DNA of 64,000 nt from Moorella sp. Hama-1 (GTDB lineage: Bacteria > Bacillota > DSM-521 > Neomoorellales > Neomoorellaceae), in the NCBI RefSeq assembly GCF_023734095.1, contig NZ_AP024620.1, positions 554,501 to 618,500 on the forward strand. The letters run 5' to 3'. Within the stretch, counting starts at the first letter, position 1, and each line of letters begins with the position of its first letter. A program made the position numbers and the translations under genes. Of the stretch, positions 56,662-64,000 are shown piece by piece. The notes under the pieces were generated by a model, which saw nothing but the letters and a program-made list of their open reading frames with translations, had not been told where the DNA came from and ran no database searches.

Positions 56662-59600
56662 GTGCCAGACCCCATAAATCCCTGGAAGGGATTGAAACAC
56701 TTATCCCTTAAAACGCGAACTGAGAGACGAGCCTGGTGCCAGACCCCATAAATCCCTGGAAGGGATTGAAACTTAAATGGGCACCCTCTATAGGAGCATG
56801 GCAACGGATGTGCCAGACCCCATAAATCCCTGGAAGGGATTGAAACTGTATTGATACCGGCTCCTTTGTGTGGGGGCCAGTCACGTGCCAGACCCCATAA
56901 ATCCCTGGAAGGGATTGAAACGGGAGGGGCAGAAAGGAGAAATATGATTACCGAAGAAGTGCCAGACCCCATAAATCCCTGGAAGGGATTGAAACTGTAA
57001 GCGTGGAGCCGATGCTAGGACCAGTAGATTGTGCCAGACCCCATAAATCCCTGGAAGGGATTGAAACTTGATTTGGCCTTCAACTGGCCTGTGCAGGACA
57101 ACCTTGTGCCAGACCCCATAAATCCCTGGAAGGGATTGAAACGGGCATTTGGTGTTTATAGCCGCGAAGAGTTTCGGTATGTGCCAGACCCCATAAATCC
57201 CTGGAAGGGATTGAAACTAGGCGGGATTTACGGCCACAAACTGACGACCGGCCGTGCCAGACCCCATAAATCCCTGGAAGGGATTGAAACAGGATAAAGG
57301 GAACGATTATTGAGGAGTGTTATTTGTGCCAGACCCCATAAATCCCTGGAAGGGATTGAAACAGCTTCGCCTTGCATCAGCAGGATTTTGTCGGTTAGTG
57401 CCAGACCCCATAAATCCCTGGAAGGGATTGAAACGCTCAATGGGGTGTACATTTTGTGATGTGCCCAAGGGTGCCAGACCCCATAAATCCCTGGAAGGGA
57501 TTGAAACGTGGAAAAGACGCTGGAAAGAGGTGTTAGGAATATAGTGCCAGACCCCATAAATCCCTGGAAGGGATTGAAACGCCAAGTACGAAGACGGCAA
57601 ACTAAAAATCGTCTACGTGCCAGACCCCATAAATCCCTGGAAGGGATTGAAACTTACATTGCATCATTCCATCAGCTCAAAAAAACAGGGGTGCCAGACC
57701 CCATAAATCCCTGGAAGGGATTGAAACAAGTCTGCAACCTCACCCTGGACGATGTGTCCCTTGTGCCAGACCCCATAAATCCCTGGAAGGGATTGAAACG
57801 AATTGTCGCCGCCAACGAAGTCCGCACATGGAATAGTGCCAGACCCCATAAATCCCTGGAAGGGATTGAAACCAGTAGTGATGCCAGTGCGCCCGGCGGT
57901 AGTGGGGCGTGCCAGACCCCATAAATCCCTGGAAGGGATTGAAACATAGCATACATACCGCCGCTATGCCAGCGAGGATAATGTGCCAGACCCCATAAAT
58001 CCCTGGAAGGGATTGAAACGCAAACTGGCTGGGCCGACGTGAGGGGTATCCCGATGTGCCAGACCCCATAAATCCCTGGAAGGGATTGAAACACTCCTGC
58101 GACCCGCCGGATACACACCCTTTTTAACGTGCCAGACCCCATAAATCCCTGGAAGGGATTGAAACGGGCCAAAAAATACTTACAGTATGAAGCCCCCTAT
58201 AAGCGTGCCAGACCCCATAAATCCCTGGAAGGGATTGAAACGAGTGGCTGATCCTGCTTTACCACTCTTTGGTAGGTGCCAGACCCCATAAATCCCTGGA
58301 AGGGATTGAAACTTGACCCCAACGCTCTCCAGGCGGCGGCCCTGGCTGTGCCAGACCCCATAAATCCCTGGAAGGGATTGAAACCATAGTTGGTGATAAT
58401 GCCGCGCTCGTGGCCTTCTGTGCCAGACCCCATAAATCCCTGGAAGGGATTGAAACGGAGTAGCATAGGAGGAAGTAGCTGGTCCGTGTCCAGTGCCAGA
58501 CCCCATAAATCCCTGGAAGGGATTGAAACACCGGGGCCATAAATCAGGCATTAGCGACCTTCAGGGCGGTGCCAGACCCCATAAATCCCTGGAAGGGATT
58601 GAAACAGGCAAATTGGCAATTAGCACTGTTATCGCGAAGCTTGTGCCAGACCCCATAAATCCCTGGAAGGGATTGAAACAACTCTCAGCTTGCGGAAGAC
58701 GAGATACTTGCCTAGGTGCCAGACCCCATAAATCCCTGGAAGGGATTGAAACGCCTAATCTGCCGGACATCCTGGCGGGTTAATTTTTTGTGCCAGACCC
58801 CATAAATCCCTGGAAGGGATTGAAACAACCCAGGGATGCGGCAGGCCGACGGACTCGGAAGCGTGCCAGACCCCATAAATCCCTGGAAGGGATTGAAACA
58901 CACAATAAAATAGCTATCTATCTTCCCGATCCTCGTGCCAGACCCCATAAATCCCTGGAAGGGATTGAAACACCCAGGGATGCGGCAGGCCGACGGACTC
59001 GGAAGCTGTGCCAGACCCCATAAATCCCTGGAAGGGATTGAAACTTAGGCTAGCATCCAGCAGCAGGGCCACGTTGCCCAGCGTGCCAGACCCCATAAAT
59101 CCCTGGAAGGGATTGAAACTGCCCAGTCGACCCGGCAGCATTGGCAGGACCTGGGTGCCAGACCCCATAAATCCCTGGAAGGGATTGAAACTTGGCAGAA
59201 ACATACTCATTAAAAGCACTACCAGCATGTGCCAGACCCCATAAATCCCTGGAAGGGATTGAAACAATTTTAGTGTGCAAGACCAAAATTGCGTCAGACA
59301 GGTGCCAGACCCCATAAATCCCTGGAAGGGATTGAAACGATTATTTTTATACCCGGCGACTTGAAGCAAAGGCGTGCCAGACCCCATAAATCCCTGGAAG
59401 GGATTGAAACATGGAGATAAATATTAACAGGGGCACCTTTCTAAAGGGTGCCAGACCCCATAAATCCCTGGAAGGGATTGAAACGGCATTAGAAGTAGCA
59501 GGGGTAGGGGATGCGAAAGTCGTGCCAGACCCCATAAATCCCTGGAAGGGATTGAAACTGAAATAGAAGGTAATACACTTTTTCTGCGCTTGCGCGTGCC

Positions 59601-62600
59601 AGACCCCATAAATCCCTGGAAGGGATTGAAACTGGTCTACAGCGGGTGGCCTAAACTAGAGGCCCTGATGGTGCCAGACCCCATAAATCCCTGGAAGGGA
59701 TTGAAACAATCTCATGAGCATCATCATGGACTGGTTCAAACGCGTGCCAGACCCCATAAATCCCTGGAAGGGATTGAAACGCGGAAAGCCTGCTACAGCA
59801 GGCGCCCGGCATGGTGGTGCCAGACCCCATAAATCCCTGGAAGGGATTGAAACTCCAGTCGCGGTACGGGTCCAGAAGACAGGGAAACGTGCCAGACCCC
59901 ATAAATCCCTGGAAGGGATTGAAACAAGGCGTTGCTGGCTTTGGAAATGAACACGTCTCCGTGCCAGACCCCATAAATCCCTGGAAGGGATTGAAACAAC
60001 GACAGCGCGGCAACAATACAGCTAAAAGACGGAGGTGCCAGACCCCATAAATCCCTGGAAGGGATTGAAACTGTCCTAACCCGATGCGTATCCCGGACTA
60101 CTATAAGGTGCCAGACCCCATAAATCCCTGGAAGGGATTGAAACCAGCTTCCGCTCATAATAGGCCGCCGTGACGCCGGTGGTGCCAGACCCCATAAATC
60201 CCTGGAAGGGATTGAAACGCCACGAAGGGCTTCTTCCCATGCCAGTAGGGGTTCTGTGCCAGACCCCATAAATCCCTGGAAGGGATTGAAACTTGCCTCC
60301 CCTCCCCGGCGGCCCCACGTTGCCCTGTGCCAGACCCCATAAATCCCTGGAAGGGATTGAAACAAGATCATGGACCCGGCCACTGGCCTGGAAAAGATGG
60401 TGCCAGACCCCATAAATCCCTGGAAGGGATTGAAACCAGGAGGCGGCCTCGGAAATCGGGAAACGCCTCTAGTGCCAGACCCCATAAATCCCTGGAAGGG
60501 ATTGAAACTTGACCAATTCTTCCCAATCCATTTTTCTCCCCTCCGTGCCAGACCCCATAAATCCCTGGAAGGGATTGAAACAAATACCTGGGGCAAGACG
60601 TGGGGGGACTTAAATGTGCCAGACCCCATAAATCCCTGGAAGGGATTGAAACTTGTCGGCGTACCCCACTGGAGTCCAGGGGCGGATCTGTGCCAGACCC
60701 CATAAATCCCTGGAAGGGATTGAAACTATGACGATACGCATCCGGAGGACGTAGATACCGACGGTGCCAGACCCCATAAATCCCTGGAAGGGATTGAAAC
60801 AAAATTTATAAAGGTGAGCGAAAACCGCCTCTGGCTAGTGCCAGACCCCATAAATCCCTGGAAGGGATTGAAACAAAGGCCAGCGTGTGCCGGTAGTCCA
60901 GGGCATAGCTTGTGCCAGACCCCATAAATCCCTGGAAGGGATAGAAACTAACTTTTTTCGTAAGTCCACTTCTTCCAGGACGGCGTGCCAGACCCCATAA
61001 ATCCCTGGAAGGGATTGAAACTAATACCGGCTGGCGGGCAACGTTAGCCGTGACGGTAGGTGCCAGACCCCATAAATCCCTGGAAGGGATTGAAACGAAT
61101 TTATCCGGGTGCTGGCGGCGGATAACTTCCGGTGCCAGACCCCATAAATCCCTGGAAGGGATTGAAACTTTGCAGCCTGGCGGCGGGGGATTGTAGAATT
61201 TATGTGCCAGACCCCATAAATCCCTGGAAGGGATTGAAACGAGTATCGTGACAGTCAAATGTCACCTGTGTTCCGGGTGCCAGACCCCATAAATCCCTGG
61301 AAGGGATTGAAACTGGGCAATCGGTCTCTACGCAACTACAGCATTTTAGGTGCCAGACCCCATAAATCCCTGGAAGGGATTGAAACTAGATGTACTACAA
61401 CTTTGACACCAGCGACCCGAACGGTGCCAGACCCCATAAATCCCTGGAAGGGATTGAAACTATGACGATACGCATCCGGAGGACGTAGATACCGACGGTG
61501 CCAGACCCCATAAATCCCTGGAAGGGATTGAAACGGGTAGAGCCCGAATTGATCGGGCTCGCATGTAGACGTGCCAGACCCCATAAATCCCTGGAAGGGA
61601 TTGAAACATCCACCCAAACGACGCCATGCGGCCGACTGATCAGGTGCCAGACCCCATAAATCCCTGGAAGGGATTGAAACTTGCAAAGGGCGCCATCTCT
61701 TACAACAGCGCACATCCGTGCCAGACCCCATAAATCCCTGGAAGGGATTGAAACTTTGAACTTTGCAATCATGTAGCAACCCTTAAAGGCGTGCCAGACC
61801 CCATAAATCCCTGGAAGGGATTGAAACCCAGAAGAGTGCGGAACGGACCAATCAGCGCCTGCGGGTGCCAGACCCCATAAATCCCTGGAAGGGATTGAAA
61901 CATACCGTCGAGCTCCTGGCCGCCGGCGCCGTGATGGTGCCAGACCCCATAAATCCCTGGAAGGGATTGAAACGATTATGCTGATGCTTACTGTACCGGG
62001 GCCATCAGTGCCAGACCCCATAAATCCCTGGAAGGGATTGAAACTAAAATTCGCATTACCCATGGGGCTGCCGCTATGCGTGCCAGACCCCATAAATCCC
62101 TGGAAGGGATTGAAACTGTAAGGGATAATCTATTCAACCTCAGTGTTTTCAGTGCCAGACCCCATAAATCCCTGGAAGGGATTGAAACCAATGCCAATGC
62201 CACGGTAGACCTGACAAATGTGACTGGTGCCAGACCCCATAAATCCCTGGAAGGGATTGAAACGAGATTGAGGAACACCCTTTGCTGGACCTCCTGGACG
62301 TGCCAGACCCCATAAATCCCTGGAAGGGATTGAAACTAAAAACCCACCTGATGATTTTATTCGATACTTGATGTGCCAGACCCCATAAATCCCTGGAAGG
62401 GATTGAAACTGAAGGATGGAAGGTTGCTGCAGAAGATTATTGGCGGTGCCAGACCCCATAAATCCCTGGAAGGGATTGAAACAGGATCTGGCTTTCATTC
62501 GTGACGACGGCACCAACAAGTGCCAGACCCCATAAATCCCTGGAAGGGATTGAAACAGACCGGCCATGTCAGCAGCCAGCTTTACCATGCGCGTGCCAGA

Positions 62601-64000
62601 CCCCATAAATCCCTGGAAGGGATTGAAACGATAAGGTCCTGCGCCGGGGCGAAAAAGAGGATGTGTGCCAGACCCCATAAATCCCTGGAAGGGATTGAAA
62701 CATGGCGATGATGTTAAGCTCTATCTGCTCCCTGGTCCGGTGCCAGACCCCATAAATCCCTGGAAGGGATTGAAACCAATCCCTGGATGACCATATCCAG
62801 GAGGGAGTTCGGTGTGCCAGACCCCATAAATCCCTGGAAGGGATTGAAACATATAGACTTTAAGGGCAAGCGTGGCAAGGTAGCCGGTGCCAGACCCCAT
62901 AAATCCCTGGAAGGGATTGAAACTATCCCTTTTGTAATCCGCCAGGCGGCCAGTCCGGGTGCCAGACCCCATAAATCCCTGGAAGGGATTGAAACCGCTT
63001 TTTGGCGGACGGAACGGTCATCGCCAATATTGTGCCAGACCCCATAAATCCCTGGAAGGGATTGAAACCTGAAGCGAATAATGCAATAAGCGCAGTACTT
63101 CCAAGTGCCAGACCCCATAAATCCCTGGAAGGGATTGAAACTGACTTGTATAAGGAAAAGCAAAACTAAAAGTTTCAGTGCCAGACCCCATAAATCCCTG
63201 GAAGGGATTGAAACATACCCAAGAATATATAGCAAGGAAACTTAATATAAGTGCCAGACCCCATAAATCCCTGGAAGGGATTGAAACCTTCAACATATAT
63301 CCAATTCTCTTTTTCTCTATTAGTGCCAGACCCCATAAATCCCTGGAAGGGATTGAAACAAAACATCATATCCCGAATAATTTATTGAACCAAGTGCCAG
63401 ACCCCATAAATCCCTGGAAGGGATTGAAACTGATTATCTTTTCAAAGCCAAACTTAAGGAGGGTAAAGTGCCAGACCCCATAAATCCCTGGAAGGGATTG
63501 AAACGAAAAACCTTCTACTTCTTCTGGCGCCGGGACTGCTGGTGCCAGACCCCATAAATCCCTGGAAGGGATTGAAACAACAAATTAGGCAAGCCAGCAG
63601 CAGAAGAAACCTCAAGTGCCAGACCCCATAAATCCCTGGAAGGGATTGAAACATAAGAATGAACTTAATCTCGTATTCCCCGATGAAAAGTGCCAGACCC
63701 CATAAATCCCTGGAAGGGATTGAAACTAAGTTGCCGATGCCGTCCTGAAAGCCAGTCAGATCGTGCCAGACCCCATAAATCCCTGGAAGGGATTGAAACA
63801 TATATTTCTCGCTGCCATAAACGCGCAGGGCGATCAGTGCCAGACCCCATAAATCCCTGGAAGGGATTGAAACCTTCCACACTTTTTGCTGCCAGCGCAC
63901 CAATAATAGGTGCCAGACCCCATAAATCCCTGGAAGGGATTGAAACGGTCACTATCCCCAGGGTGGTGGCTACATCTTTGACGTGCCAGACCCCATAAAT
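56662..64000 (+). CRISPR. CRISPR array, 100 complete repeats plus a partial one
   Basis: A 37-base repeat beginning GTGCCAGACCCCATAAATC and ending GGAAGGGATTGAAAC occurs first at 56662 and last in full at 63910; a cut copy at 63983 shows the array continues. I count 100 full repeats and 100 spacers of 34-39 bases. The repeat contains AATCCCT-GGA-AGGGATT, a seven-pair hairpin, and ends with the ATTGAAAC handle, so transcription is on the plus strand from the leader. By reading, all repeats are identical except the 59th (60912-60948), which has ATAGAAAC. Two spacers occur twice (58827/58972 shifted by one base; 60727/61461 identical). Confidence 0.99.

Noticed and set aside
56643-63998. Many long open frames on both strands across the array, with repeated phrases such as NPFQGFMGSGT or DPINPWKGLK
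   Set aside because: They are translations of the CRISPR repeat, which has no stop in several frames. They are not genes.
56662-64000. Self-targeting spacers against genes in this window
   Set aside because: Spot comparison by eye of several spacers with the window showed no match. This is not exhaustive; a BLAST of all 100 spacers against the genome would decide.

Overview
The window looks like chromosome of a moderately GC-rich, thermophilic, spore-forming Firmicute; gene content and protein style fit Moorella (M. thermoacetica group). This is recognition from memory, not a database match. Support comes from the Bacillus-like order spoIVFA-spoIVFB ... rplU-prp-rpmA-spo0B-obg, an N-terminally extended L27 with its Prp protease, a clostridial/methanogen-type nif cluster with nifI genes, and a large thermophile-style CRISPR locus.

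Layout. (1) 1-1733: end of a probable minD, then spoIVFA-like and spoIVFB genes. (2) 1730-10277: a compact nitrogenase cluster, nifH-nifI1-nifI2-nifD-nifK-nifE-nifB-nifV, with no nifN and no anfG/vnfG. It is driven by a perfect consensus promoter followed by a leader with three tandem terminator-like hairpins. (3) 10332-27250: housekeeping genes nadE, a radical SAM/DUF2344 pair, rng, rplU-prp-rpmA-spo0B-obg, proB-proA, nadD, an RRM protein, yqeK-rsfS and leuS. (4) 27258-37449: an mreB-like gene (the only minus-strand gene), an ion antiporter, comEA, uppP, a truncated globin-coupled sensor, a large S-layer protein and prmA. (5) 37659-56422: a compound CRISPR-Cas locus. A type III-B module (CARF-LuxR regulator, csx15, cmr1, HD-less cmr2/cas10, cmr3, a CARF effector candidate, cmr4-6) is followed by a type I-D module (cas10d, csc2, csc1, cas3, cas6, cas4, cas1, cas2). 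(6) 56662 to the window end: one CRISPR array with 100 complete 37-bp repeats and 100 spacers, running off the edge.

How it fits together. One set of adaptation genes, one Cas6 and one array appear to serve both interference complexes. I-D would supply DNA cleavage through the HD domain of Cas10d and Cas3. III-B would supply RNA cleavage (Cmr4) and cyclic oligoadenylate signalling (GGDD of Cmr2), read by two CARF proteins and possibly trimmed by Csx15.

Two families of interspersed structured repeats sit directly on Shine-Dalgarno sequences just before start codons: family A about 145 bp, family B about 380 bp and resembling HEARO/omega RNA. They lie before nifI1, rpmA, spo0B, obg and the S-layer gene. 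The duplicated Shine-Dalgarno at each end suggests insertion that preserves translation of the downstream gene. These repeats, the nifH leader, the CARF fusion proteins and a pair of one-base-shifted spacers are the most interesting observations.
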